Source of the DNA: Bradyrhizobium sediminis | GTDB taxonomy: Bacteria > Pseudomonadota > Alphaproteobacteria > Rhizobiales > Xanthobacteraceae | Direction of reading: 5' to 3' | Assembly: GCF_018736085.1 (NCBI RefSeq) | Contig: NZ_CP076134.1 | Coordinates: 5,466,501 to 5,530,500, forward strand | Length of the DNA stretch: 64,000 nt | In this document: one piece after another, positions 1-7,838 of the stretch | Numbering within the stretch: the first letter of the stretch is position 1 | Layout: the number at the start of each line of letters is the position of its first letter | Program-made: the position numbers and the translations under genes | The notes under the pieces: model-generated | What the model was told of the DNA's origin: nothing | The model's input: only the letters and a program-made list of their open reading frames with translations | Databases searched by the model: none

Positions 1-1
1 C

Positions 2-1330
2 TCATTCGGCGGCGAAGGCCAATTTGGGTTTCACGTTCGCCGCCGAGGTCATGAAATCGGAAATCCGTGGCACGATTTCCGATTTGAAGCGGGAGCCGTT
101 GAACACGCCGTAGTGGCCGACGCCCTTCTGCACGTAATGCACCCGGCGGTGGTCGGGAATCGAACTGCACAGCGCATGCGTCGCTTCGGTTTGCCCGAGA
201 CCGGAAATGTCGTCGTTCTCGCCTTCGACCGTCATCAGCGCCACCCGCGTGACCTTCGACGGGTCGACCAGCTTGCCGCGATGGGTCATTTCGCCCTTGG
301 GCAGCGCATGCTTGACGAACACGGTGTCGACGGTCTGCAGATAATACTCCGCGGTCAGATCCATGACGGCGAGATATTCGTCATAGAAATCGCGGTGCTT
401 GTCGGCCATGTCGCCATCGCCCTTCACCAGATCCTTGAACAGGTTCTTGTGGGCGTCCATGTGACGGTCGAAGTTCATGCTGATGAAGCCGTTGAGCTGC
501 AGGAAGCCCGGATAGACGTCGCGCATCACGCCCGGATGCGGAAACGGCACCTTGGTGATGACATGGGCGCGGAACCAGCCGATGCCGCGCTCCTGGGCGA
601 GATTGTTGACCGCGGTCGGATTGCGGCGGGTATCGATCGGGCCGCCCATCAGCGTCATCGACAAGGGAACGAACGGATCGCGTTCGGCTTCCATGACGGA
701 GACCGCCGCCACCACCGGCACCGAGGGCTGGCAGACCGCGATCACGTGCATGTTGCCGCCGAGCAGATGCAGCATCTCGATCACGTAATCGACGTAGTCG
801 TCGAGATCGAAACGCCCCTCCGTCAGCGGCACCATCCGCGCATCGGCCCAGTCGGTGATGTAGACCTCGTGGGTCGGCAGGAATGCCTCGACCGTGCCGC
901 GCAGCAGCGTCGCGTAGTGGCCCGACATCGGCGCCACGATCAGCACCCGCGGCTGGGAGCTGCGCAAGGGGCGGGTCAGCTTGCGATCGAAGTGCAACAG
1001 CCGGCAGAACGGCTTTTCCCAGATCGACCGGATTTCGATCGGCGTCCGGATGCCGTTGACCTCGGTGTCGTCGAGACCCCATTCGGGCTTGCCGTAGCGG
1101 CGCGTGGTGCGCTCGAACACTTCGCAGCCGGCGGCGATGGATTTGCCGAACTCGGTGTGCGACCACGGATTGAGCGGATTCTGGAACAGAATTTTCGTGG
1201 CGTCGGTCACGGCGCGCGCCGGATTCAGCGACGCGTGCGCCATTTCGTACATCCAGTACATCGGCGTTGTCAGCGCCGGACTGCCTTCAGCCACCAGTGG
1301 CGGTGCGCCGCCAAACTCACCAATCGGCAT
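2..1330 (-). CDS. phaZ: Intracellular polyhydroxyalkanoate (PHB) depolymerase
   Basis: This 442-residue protein matches the intracellular PHB depolymerase family (PhaZ, PHB_depo_C type), which breaks down native PHB granules in the cytoplasm to mobilise stored carbon. The body is an alpha/beta hydrolase. The nucleophile region reads VCQPSVP, with Cys in place of the usual lipase-box Ser, as known for Ralstonia-type intracellular enzymes. The C-terminal part has a plausible Asp and a late His in GVGHYGVF. I chose the ATG at 1330 (MPIGEFGG); the frame stays open to 1435, but the extra residues are unlike the family. The stop lies at the very start of the window, and the C-terminus (AFAAE) looks complete. 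It follows the ABC-2 exporter operon on the same strand after a 129-base gap. Confidence 0.9.
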   Translation of the reverse strand: MPIGEFGGAPPLVAEGSPALTTPMYWMYEMAHASLNPARAVTDATKILFQNPLNPWSHTEFGKSIAAGCEVFERTTRRYGKPEWGLDDTEVNGIRTPIEIRSIWEKPFCRLLHFDRKLTRPLRSSQPRVLIVAPMSGHYATLLRGTVEAFLPTHEVYITDWADARMVPLTEGRFDLDDYVDYVIEMLHLLGGNMHVIAVCQPSVPVVAAVSVMEAERDPFVPLSMTLMGGPIDTRRNPTAVNNLAQERGIGWFRAHVITKVPFPHPGVMRDVYPGFLQLNGFISMNFDRHMDAHKNLFKDLVKGDGDMADKHRDFYDEYLAVMDLTAEYYLQTVDTVFVKHALPKGEMTHRGKLVDPSKVTRVALMTVEGENDDISGLGQTEATHALCSSIPDHRRVHYVQKGVGHYGVFNGSRFKSEIVPRISDFMTSAANVKPKLAFAAE

Positions 1331-1430
1331 GTATTCCTCAAATCCCCTTTTGCATCGCAGCATACTGCATAATGCGTAATTAAGCGTCAATGCACAGATC
1401 GGTAGATCTACCCGCCCGGAGGGCCGTAAA

Positions 1431-1448
1431 TCCACGGATTCCGTGGGA
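1431..1448 (-). terminator. Weak hairpin after the ABC permease gene
   Basis: CCACGG (1432-1437) and CCGTGG (1441-1446) form a 6-bp stem with a 3-base loop just beyond the permease stop at 1460. There is only a short T-rich tail on the minus strand, so termination is a guess. The hairpin could separate the exporter operon from phaZ. Confidence 0.3.
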
Positions 1449-1459
1449 TAACCCGGCCT

Positions 1460-2278
1460 TCATTCGCCGCCCTGGAGCAGCGAGCCGTGGCGCCTGGCGC
1501 TCTTCAAAAGGGCAAGAAAGATCGCAAATGACGCAATCAGGAGCATAGCGTTGATCGCCAGCGCCGACAGCATCAGGTCGGTCCGGAGCACCTTGTCGAT
1601 CAACAGCGCCCGCATCCCCTCGAATACATAGGTCGGCGGCAGCGACCAGGCGACATATTGCAGCCAATGCGGCAGCACCGTCACGGGATAGTAAACGCAG
1701 GCGAGCGGCATCACCCCGAACATCAGCGTCCAGACGATGCTCTCGGCGCCCAGGCCGTTGCGCAGCACCAGCCCCGAGACGAAAATCCCGAGCGACCAGC
1801 TGGTGAATATCAGATTGCAGAAGAAGGCGATCAGCGGCAGCCCGAAGCCGTACAGATTGAAGTCGAAGAAGAACATCGCCAGCAGCGTCATTGGAATGAC
1901 GCCGATCGCGAGCCGGATCAGGCTCATGACCATCAGCGCGATCAGAAACTCGATCGGCTTCAACGGGCTCATCATCAGGTTGCCGAGATTGCGCGCCCAC
2001 ATCTCCTCGAGAAAGGAGATCGAAAAGCCGAGCTGCCCGCGGAACAGGATGTCCCACAGGATCACCGCGCCGATCAGGGTGCCGCCGGCCTGCGCGAAAA
2101 ACCCGGCATTCTGCGAGATGTAATTCTGCAGGAAGCCCCAGGTGATGATCTGCAGCGCCGGCCAATAGATCAGTTCCAACAGCCGCGGCCACGACGACAG
2201 CAACAGGTACCAGTAGCGCAGGATCATCGCATTGATGCGATGCGGCGCGATGCCGCCGGGCAGGACAAGCTGGCTCAC
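1460..2278 (-). CDS. ABC-2 type transporter permease
   Basis: This 272-residue membrane protein has about six hydrophobic segments and the layout of ABC-2 export permeases, such as those of NodJ/drug-exporter type. It would form the transmembrane channel of an exporter driven by the ATPase encoded just upstream. Its start overlaps the ATPase stop by 4 bases (ATGA), so the two are probably translationally coupled and form one exporter. The N-terminus (residues 1-20) is cytoplasmic, and the first membrane segment begins around residue 22. The substrate cannot be deduced. No periplasmic or outer-membrane partner lies beside it. Confidence 0.85.
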   Translation of the reverse strand: MSQLVLPGGIAPHRINAMILRYWYLLLSSWPRLLELIYWPALQIITWGFLQNYISQNAGFFAQAGGTLIGAVILWDILFRGQLGFSISFLEEMWARNLGNLMMSPLKPIEFLIALMVMSLIRLAIGVIPMTLLAMFFFDFNLYGFGLPLIAFFCNLIFTSWSLGIFVSGLVLRNGLGAESIVWTLMFGVMPLACVYYPVTVLPHWLQYVAWSLPPTYVFEGMRALLIDKVLRTDLMLSALAINAMLLIASFAIFLALLKSARRHGSLLQGGE

Positions 2279-3069
2279 GGCGTGCCCTCCTGAACGCGGC
2301 CGCGTGCGACGTCGAGGAACACCTCTTCCAGCGTCGTCCGGTTATAGCGGGCCATGATCTTGTCGGGACTGTCGTCGTCCTCGATGCGGCCGCGCTTCAT
2401 GATGATGACGCGGTCGCACAATCGCTCCACCTCCAGCATGTTATGCGACGCCAGCAGGATGGTTGCGCCATGGGCCTTGCGGTAGGTCTCGAGATGCCGC
2501 CGGATCCAGTCGGCGGTATCGGGATCGAGCGAGGCCGTCGGCTCGTCCAGCAGCAACAGCTCCGGCTGGTTGATCAGCGCCTTGGCCAGCGCCACGCGCG
2601 TCTTCTGCCCGGCGGAGAGCTTGCCGTTGGCACGGTCGAGGAAGTCGGAAAGGTCGAGGTCGGCTGCCAGCTTTTCGATGCGCTGGCGCAAATTCTCGAC
2701 GGCATAGAGGCGGCCGAAGATCGTGAGATTCTGCCGCACCGTGAGCCGCATCGGCATGTCGACATAGGGGCTCTCGAAGTTCATCCGGCCGAGCACCTCG
2801 GCGCTCTGGTCGGGCATCGAAGCGCCTAGCACCTGGATGCGCCCCGAGGTCGGCAGCACCAGCCCCATGATCATGGCAATCGTCGTGGTCTTCCCGGCGC
2901 CGTTGCCCCCGAGCAGCCCGGTGATGCTGCCGGGCCGGATCCGGAACGATACGTCGTCGATGGCGCGGGTGGTCTTGTAGAGCTTGACCAGGTGCGCGAC
3001 GTCGATCGCAGCCGATCCTGCCGGATCGGTCGCGGGCAAGCCGGGCAATGCTGCGTCTTCAACGATCAT
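2275..3069 (-). CDS. ABC transporter ATP-binding protein
   Basis: This 264-residue cytoplasmic ATPase powers the adjacent ABC-2 permease. Visible motifs are Walker A GGNGAGKTTT (around residue 55), the signature LSAGQKTR, Walker B LLLLDEPTASLD, and the H-loop LLASHNM. The order and spacing are typical of the DRA/ABC-2 exporter ATPase class. The first 20 residues are a variable, Ala/Pro-rich extension before the nucleotide-binding domain. The gene is the first of a two-gene operon transcribed away from regB, so 3070-3278 should hold divergent promoters. Confidence 0.9.
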   Translation of the reverse strand: MIVEDAALPGLPATDPAGSAAIDVAHLVKLYKTTRAIDDVSFRIRPGSITGLLGGNGAGKTTTIAMIMGLVLPTSGRIQVLGASMPDQSAEVLGRMNFESPYVDMPMRLTVRQNLTIFGRLYAVENLRQRIEKLAADLDLSDFLDRANGKLSAGQKTRVALAKALINQPELLLLDEPTASLDPDTADWIRRHLETYRKAHGATILLASHNMLEVERLCDRVIIMKRGRIEDDDSPDKIMARYNRTTLEEVFLDVARGRVQEGTP

Positions 3070-3185
3070 GCGGGGCGTTCATTGGGCCATTGCCGCGGCA
3101 AGCGCAAGACGGTGCCGAGCCCTTGGATTGCTGGCCCGACCTTCCCGAACAGCCTGCTGCAACGCCGGCCCGAGGGTCCCTCGAA

Positions 3186-3217
3186 CCAAAATATCGAAAA
3201 CAACCCCATGCACAGTA
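3186..3217. repeat. Dispersed repeat copy 1 (shared with 44463-44495)
   Basis: The segment containing ATATCGAAAACAACCCCATG recurs almost base for base at 44463-44495, 41 kb away and next to the tRNA-Arg gene. It lies in the divergent intergenic region between the ABC ATPase and regB. I recall similar tracts scattered through Bradyrhizobium genomes, but that is memory, not a search. Confidence 0.7.
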
Positions 3218-3278
3218 AGGAAGACGGTGGCCCGAATGCCAATTTGTGGTCGGGGACCCGCGCGGCTAAACTGCCGGG

Positions 3279-4598
3279 ATGACCGACGTTGCAGCCTCCG
3301 ATTTCCGCCATCCGCGCCGCCATGTCCGTCTGGATACCATCCTCCGGCTGCGCTGGCTTGCCGCGCTCGGCCAGCTCGCCGCCATTTTCGTCGTGGCGCA
3401 GGGGCTCGAATTCGACGTCCCGGTGATTCCCTGCCTCGCCATCGTCGCCCTGTCCGCCGCGCTCAACCTGGTGCTGCAGGTTACCTTCAACCCGATGCAG
3501 CGGCTGGAACCGGTCTATGCGGCGGCGCTGCTGGCATTGAACATCGTGGAACTGGCGGGATTGCTGTTTCTGACCGGCGGCCTGCAAAACCCGTTCTCAT
3601 TTCTGTTTCTGGCGCCGGTCCTGATCTCGGCCACCGCGCTGCCGATCCGGCTGACCATGGCGCTCGGCGTGCTGGCGATGGCCTGCGCCTCCGCGCTGGT
3701 GTTCTTCCATCTGCCGCTGCCGTGGGAGGGCGACGAACCGCTGGTGCTGCCGCCGATCTACCTGTTCGGCGTCTGGCTCTCGATCCTGCTCGCGATCGGC
3801 GTCACCAGCCTTTATGCGTTCCAGGTCACCGAGGATACCCGCAAGCTTTCCGATGCGCTGGCCGCCACCGAACTGGTGCTGACCCGCGAGCAACACCTCA
3901 CCCAGCTCGACGGCCTCGCCGCCGCGGCCGCGCACGAACTCGGCACGCCACTGTCGACCATCTTCCTGATCTCGCGCGAGCTGGAAAAAACCGTAACCGG
4001 CAACGGCCAGCTCGCCTCCGACCTCAAAACCCTGCGCGAACAGGCACAGCGCTGCCGCGACATCCTGGCCAAGATCACGCAACTGTCCGCGACCGGCGCG
4101 CCGTTCGACCGCATGCCGCTGTCGACGCTGATCGAGGAGGTGGTGGCGCCGCACCGCGATTTCGGCGTCGCGATCAAGGTGCGAATTGCGGTGGCGGGCA
4201 CCCGCGAGCCGGTGGGCAGCCGCAATCCGGCGATCCTTTACGGCGTCGGCAACATCCTGGAAAACGCCGTCGATTTCGCCCGCAAGACCGTGGAAGTGAA
4301 CGCATGGTGGAATAACGAGACCGTCGAGATCGTGATTTCGGACGACGGCCCGGGGATCGCACCCGACATGCTGAAGCGGATCGGCGAGCCCTATCTGTCG
4401 CGGCGGCGCGGCGCGGACGAGAGCGAGCACCACGGCCTCGGTCTCGGGGTTTTCATCGCCCGTACGCTGCTGGAGCGCACCGGCGCCAAGGTCTCCTTCA
4501 CCAACAGGACGTTTCCCGATCACGGCGCCGTGGTCCAGATCGCCTGGCCGCGCAGCCGGTTCGAGGAAAAGGAAACCGCCGCCGAACCAGCGGCTTAG
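3279..4598 (+). CDS. regB: Redox sensor histidine kinase RegB/PrrB/ActS
   Basis: This 439-residue membrane kinase carries the marks of the RegB family, which senses redox state through quinones and a reactive cysteine and controls photosynthesis, respiration, carbon and nitrogen fixation genes. About six membrane segments fill residues 25-190. The quinone-site motif GGLQNPF lies near residue 100. The H-box AAAAHELGTPL has its phospho-acceptor His near residue 220. The redox Cys context RCRDIL is near residue 260. N and G boxes (NILENAVDFA, DDGPGIA, GLGLGVFIA) complete the catalytic domain. The partner regulator regA follows after 108 bases. The start is the ATG just after CTGCCGGG, a weak ribosome site. 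Confidence 0.93.
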   Translation: MTDVAASDFRHPRRHVRLDTILRLRWLAALGQLAAIFVVAQGLEFDVPVIPCLAIVALSAALNLVLQVTFNPMQRLEPVYAAALLALNIVELAGLLFLTGGLQNPFSFLFLAPVLISATALPIRLTMALGVLAMACASALVFFHLPLPWEGDEPLVLPPIYLFGVWLSILLAIGVTSLYAFQVTEDTRKLSDALAATELVLTREQHLTQLDGLAAAAAHELGTPLSTIFLISRELEKTVTGNGQLASDLKTLREQAQRCRDILAKITQLSATGAPFDRMPLSTLIEEVVAPHRDFGVAIKVRIAVAGTREPVGSRNPAILYGVGNILENAVDFARKTVEVNAWWNNETVEIVISDDGPGIAPDMLKRIGEPYLSRRRGADESEHHGLGLGVFIARTLLERTGAKVSFTNRTFPDHGAVVQIAWPRSRFEEKETAAEPAA

Positions 4599-4706
4599 AG
4601 CCACACTCGGCCGCTCAGATGGCTGTTGAATCGACCATTTGCGGCCTTGGCAGCGCCCTGCTGCCACGCCATATGTGGTACGGTCTAACATAGGGATGAC
4701 AGAGCC

Positions 4707-5261
4707 TTGAACGCCAGCGCCGAACTGACTGATCAAGCCGACCGCTCGCTCCTGATCGTGGAGGACGACAAGCCGTTTCTGGAGCGGCTGTCGCGCGCCA
4801 TGGAAACCCGCGGCTTCACCGTGACATCCTGCGACAGCGTGTCCGACGGGTTGGCGCAAATCGGCAAGTCGGCCCCCGCCTTCGCGGTGGTGGATCTGCG
4901 GCTCGGCGACGGCAACGGGCTCGACGTGGTGTCCGCGCTGAAGCGCAAGCGCCCGGATGCCCGCGCGATCGTGCTGACCGGTTACGGCAATATCGCCACC
5001 GCGGTGACCGCGGTGAAGATGGGCGCGGTGGATTATCTCTCGAAGCCCGCCGACGCCGACGACGTGGTCGCGGCGCTATTGGCGAGCGGCACCGAAAAAT
5101 CCGAACTGCCGCACAATCCGATGTCGGCGGATCGCGTGCGCTGGGAGCACATCCAGCGCATCTACGAGATGTGCAACCGCAACGTCTCCGAAACGGCGCG
5201 GCGGCTCAACATGCATCGCCGCACCCTGCAGCGGATTTTAGCGAAGCGCGCGCCGCGGTGA
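4707..5261 (+). CDS. regA: Redox response regulator RegA/PrrA/ActR
   Basis: This 184-residue two-domain regulator is the partner of RegB. Residues 15-125 form a receiver with the acidic pair in IVEDD, the phospho-acceptor Asp in VVDLRLGDG (around residue 63), and the conserved Lys in YLSKPAD. Residues 135-182 are a Fis-type helix-turn-helix (NVSETARRLNMHRRTLQRIL), which is very conserved in this family. The reading frame needs a TTG start at 4707: the nearby ATG at 4696 hits a stop after four codons, and the next in-frame ATG would cut into the receiver. Known RegA targets include genes for energy metabolism; none in this window shows an obvious RegA box. Confidence 0.93.
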   Translation: MNASAELTDQADRSLLIVEDDKPFLERLSRAMETRGFTVTSCDSVSDGLAQIGKSAPAFAVVDLRLGDGNGLDVVSALKRKRPDARAIVLTGYGNIATAVTAVKMGAVDYLSKPADADDVVAALLASGTEKSELPHNPMSADRVRWEHIQRIYEMCNRNVSETARRLNMHRRTLQRILAKRAPR

Positions 5262-5364
5262 TTCACCCTCCCCTCTGGTGAGGAGCCGCGCAAGCGGCGT
5301 CTCGAACCATGCAGGCCCGACAGGGGCCACATCCTTCGAGACGCAGGCTTCGCCTGCTCCTCAG

Positions 5365-5596
5365 AGCCTGACCGAAAAAGCAGCCAATATTTTCAGGCTC
5401 TTTCTGAGCGCTTGAAAATGATTCGCTTTCCGTCATGGCCGGGCTTCGTCCCGGCCATCCACGTCTTACTTGCTTAGACGCAGCCAAGACGTGGATGCCC
5501 GGCACGTCTAGCGCGAAGACGCGCTTCGCGCTTTTGGCCGGGCATGACGAGCTTTGCTTGAGAGGCCTATTTCATTGGCTGCTTCTTCGGTCAGAC
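5365..5596. mobile_element. MITE-like element, 232 bp, with 24-bp terminal inverted repeats
   Basis: The left end (5365-5388) and the right end (5573-5596) are inverted copies 24 bases long with two mismatches; the shared core is CTGACCGAA and AAGCAGCCAAT. The element is flanked on both sides by CTCAG (5360-5364 and 5597-5601), the expected trace of a 5-bp target duplication. It encodes no protein and would need a transposase supplied elsewhere. Inside it sits another palindromic repeat (5431-5549). The ends do not match those of the IS at 6168-7705. Confidence 0.7.
5431..5549. repeat. Inner GC-rich inverted repeat
   Basis: CGTCATGGCCGGGCTTCGTC opens this stretch, and GGCCGGGCATGACG closes it in inverted orientation. 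Between them, CCACGTCTT faces AAGACGTGG. It is a foldable repeat of the class common in Bradyrhizobium intergenic regions and lies wholly inside the 232-bp element. Confidence 0.65.
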
Positions 5597-5628
5597 TCTC
5601 AGGATGAGGGTCTGGCACTTTAATTCTT

Positions 5629-6114
5629 TCAGAACTCCCCATGCCCCTGCGGATCGACCAGCCGGTTGATCCGTTGCGCAGCGGCAAGCGCGAACCGCAC
5701 CGTCATCTGCTTGCGGGTCGGCGCCGGCAACCGGTGCTCCGGCGCCTCGCAATAGAGATGGGCGCCATAGGCGTCGGCGACGATCAGGCCGGTATCGCCG
5801 GGGAAAATCTCGTACGGCAGATCCTTCGTGAAGGCGAAGAACAGCCGGTCGCAATGCGCCCGGTAGTCCTGCCATTTCTGGTCGGCGCGCAGATCCTCCA
5901 CCGACGATTTGATCTCGACGATCCAGATTTCGCCACGCTCGTTCAGCGCCACCAGATCGGCGCGCCGTCCCGACGGCAGCGGCAATTCGCTGATGCAGGC
6001 AAATCCCAGCGACCGCAACAGCCGCGCGGTGCCGCGCGCGATCGCCAGCGCCGTCTCCGACTGGCGGCGGTCCGGCGGGGGCACGAGGCTGATCTGGCGG
6101 GCGGGCGATTCCAT
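5629..6114 (-). CDS. mmcB: MmcB family DNA repair protein
   Basis: This 161-residue cytoplasmic protein matches the MmcB family (PF06319), a small nuclease-like fold of alphaproteobacteria. In Caulobacter it belongs to the damage response that also uses ImuA/ImuB/DnaE2. The restriction-endonuclease-like core is visible: GRRADLVAL (Asp), then IWIVEIKSS (the E-x-K pair) near residue 70. This spacing is typical of PD-(D/E)XK enzymes. The start is the ATG at 6114. An IS has inserted 54 bases upstream, probably inside or near its promoter. No LexA box is obvious in the remaining 38 bases of native leader. Confidence 0.85.
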   Translation of the reverse strand: MESPARQISLVPPPDRRQSETALAIARGTARLLRSLGFACISELPLPSGRRADLVALNERGEIWIVEIKSSVEDLRADQKWQDYRAHCDRLFFAFTKDLPYEIFPGDTGLIVADAYGAHLYCEAPEHRLPAPTRKQMTVRFALAAAQRINRLVDPQGHGEF

Positions 6115-6151
6115 CGCCGGGGAGCCTAACCGATTTCAGGCCGTCCGGCAG

Positions 6152-6167
6152 CCGGTTCGCTCCAAGT
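6152..6167. repeat. 16-bp target-site duplication, left copy
   Basis: CCGGTTCGCTCCAAGT directly abuts the left IS end and recurs exactly at 7706-7721 directly abutting the right end. A duplication of this length fits ISNCY elements of the long-duplication groups rather than most IS families. Confidence 0.85.
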
Positions 6168-7705
6168 TGTCAGTAGCTCGTGATCTGTCGCCTGTTTGTA
6201 GCTCGTGAAGTGTCGTGTTTTTGGTGCCCCGGAACAAAGGGGGCACGATGGGCACGGCATCCATTCACGAGGGTGTACGACGGATGCGGTTTTCGAGTTT
6301 GCTGGATCGGACTGAGGCGAAGGAGCTGACGCAGGAGGCGGCGTCTGAGCTTCTGGGGATCAACGTGCGGACGTTCCAACGTTGGGCGGAACGCTTTGAG
6401 GCGGAGGGCGATGACGGGCTGGTCGACCGGCGCATGGGCCGGCGATCACCGAGGCGTGCGCCGGAGGAAGAGCTGGAGCGGATGCTGGGGCTGTTCCGGG
6501 ACAAGTACGCCGATTTCACGGTGAAGCACTTCCACGAGCAGCTGCAAAAGCGACATGGCTATGTGCTGGGCTACACGGTGACGAAGCTGGCCTTGCATGC
6601 TGCGGGCTTGGTGCAGAAGGCGCCGAAGCGTTCGGCGCACCGCAAGAAGCGTCCGCGCCGGCCGCTTCGGGGCATGCTGCTTCACCAGGACGGGTCGCGC
6701 CACGTCTGGATCGAAGGTCTGCCGGCGATGGACCTGATCGTCACGATGGACGATGCGACGAGCGAGATCTACTCGATGCTGCTGGTCGAGGAAGAAGGGA
6801 CGGCGTCGACGTTCCGGGCCTTGGGCGAGGTGATTGGCGAGCGTGGTCTGTTCTGCGCGCTCTACACCGATCGCGGCAGCCATTACTTCTACACCCCGAA
6901 GGCCGGCGCGAAGGTCTCGAAGACGCAACAAACCCAGGTGGGACGGGCTTTATCGCATCTTGGGATCGAGCATATCGCGGCCTATTCGCCGCAGGCGCGC
7001 GGGCGTTCAGAGCGGGTGTTCGGCACGCTGCAGGGCCGGCTGCCGAAGGATCTGCGGCTCGCCGGGATCAGGACGGTCGAGGCCGCCAATGCGTGGTTGA
7101 AGGCGCATTACATCGCCGAGCATAATGCGGCGTTTGCGATCGTGGCCGAACAGCAAGGCACGGCGTTCGTAGCCGACCGGCACGAGGCCTGGCGCGAAGC
7201 GCTGTGCGTGATCGAAGAGCGAACCGTCGCCAACGACAACACGATCGCATGGAGCGGCCGGCGGCTGCAGTTGCCGGAGAGCCGGCTCAGGCCCCACTTC
7301 GTCAAGGCCGTGGTGCGGGTTCACGGGTATCCCGATGGCACCGTGGGCGTGTTCCTTGGCCCGCACCGATTGGCGAGGTTTGCCGCCGATGGACAGCAGA
7401 TCAGCCCCGACGCGCCTCAGCCTGGCAGCGTGCTCGGAGCCGTCAAGGACAAGCCCTTACGGGCGCGCAAGTGCGCGTCCTTGACCGCTCCTGCGCGCGC
7501 CGCCGTCGAGATAGCGCGGGTCGGGGCGGAGAAACGGGCTTCAAGTCAAACAAAGAAACCAACCCGAGGGGCTAACCTGCCACCAATATCCATGGCATGA
7601 CCAAACCGGCGGAACCGTCCACGCCTTCCGGCTCCTCCGAAACTCAATAACGAAGGCGACAGATCACGAGCTACAAAAATACGACAACTTCACCCGCTAC
7701 GGACA
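6168..7705. mobile_element. ISNCY-type insertion sequence, 1538 bp
   Basis: The left end begins TGTCAGTAGCTCGTGATCTG and the right end read inward begins TGTCCGTAGCGGGTGAAG. Each end contains two tandem copies of a GTAGC(T/G)(C/G)GTGA motif. In the left end these start at 6173 and 6198. The copy read inward from 7674 matches the left copy exactly over 21 bases. Exact 16-bp direct repeats flank the element, and the single transposase ORF is intact. This points to a recent, possibly still mobile, insertion. It split a former divergent promoter region of about 170 bases between mmcB and the VWA gene. Confidence 0.88.
6248..7600 (+). CDS. ISNCY family transposase
   Basis: This 450-residue transposase has an N-terminal helix-turn-helix (residues 20-60, with ELLGINVRTFQRWAERFE) and a central DDE/RNase-H-like core. 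Likely catalytic acidic residues are in LIVTMDDATSEIY, in ALYTDRGSHY, and the Glu in QARGRSERVFGTLQ. A basic C-terminal tail follows. The start is the ATG at 6248, after the strong ribosome site AAAGGGGG. The open frame extends to 6215, but that stretch is within the IS end. The full length and open frame suggest it is active. Confidence 0.88.
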   Translation: MGTASIHEGVRRMRFSSLLDRTEAKELTQEAASELLGINVRTFQRWAERFEAEGDDGLVDRRMGRRSPRRAPEEELERMLGLFRDKYADFTVKHFHEQLQKRHGYVLGYTVTKLALHAAGLVQKAPKRSAHRKKRPRRPLRGMLLHQDGSRHVWIEGLPAMDLIVTMDDATSEIYSMLLVEEEGTASTFRALGEVIGERGLFCALYTDRGSHYFYTPKAGAKVSKTQQTQVGRALSHLGIEHIAAYSPQARGRSERVFGTLQGRLPKDLRLAGIRTVEAANAWLKAHYIAEHNAAFAIVAEQQGTAFVADRHEAWREALCVIEERTVANDNTIAWSGRRLQLPESRLRPHFVKAVVRVHGYPDGTVGVFLGPHRLARFAADGQQISPDAPQPGSVLGAVKDKPLRARKCASLTAPARAAVEIARVGAEKRASSQTKKPTRGANLPPISMA

Positions 7706-7721
7706 CCGGTTCGCTCCAAGT
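7706..7721. repeat. 16-bp target-site duplication, right copy
   Basis: Exact copy of 6152-6167. In the uninterrupted site the sequence would continue TCGCTCCAAG, so the target itself held a tandem GTTCGCTCCAA repeat. Confidence 0.85.
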
Positions 7722-7838
7722 TCGCTCCAAGTCGGCCGCAAATTTGTACGCGCCCCGCCTTGTTTTCGACCTCACGGGACCGAGAAACCCGGGGAACTTC
7801 CGGTTCCAGGGGACGGAACACCGGAGGAGAACATACTC

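Larger units (their letters stand above)
5266..5611. repeat. Intergenic palindromic repeat, split by a MITE-like insertion
   Basis: The segment 5266-5364 (GAGGAGCCGCGC... to CTGCTCCTCAG) and the segment 5597-5611 (CTCAGGATGAGGGT) are two parts of one GC-rich intergenic repeat of the type scattered through Bradyrhizobium. Rejoining them at the shared CTCAG restores a continuous element with facing arms (CTTCGAGACGC and GCGTCTCGAA). The insert is described separately. There is no coding potential in this stretch between regA and mmcB. Confidence 0.65.

Noticed and set aside
113..1372. Long plus-strand ORF opposite phaZ
   Set aside because: His/Arg-rich antisense shadow of the depolymerase gene, which has clear family motifs. 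GC-rich codon bias leaves such frames open.
5263..5623. Short ORFs between regA and mmcB
   Set aside because: They fall entirely within nested palindromic repeats and are not protein-like.
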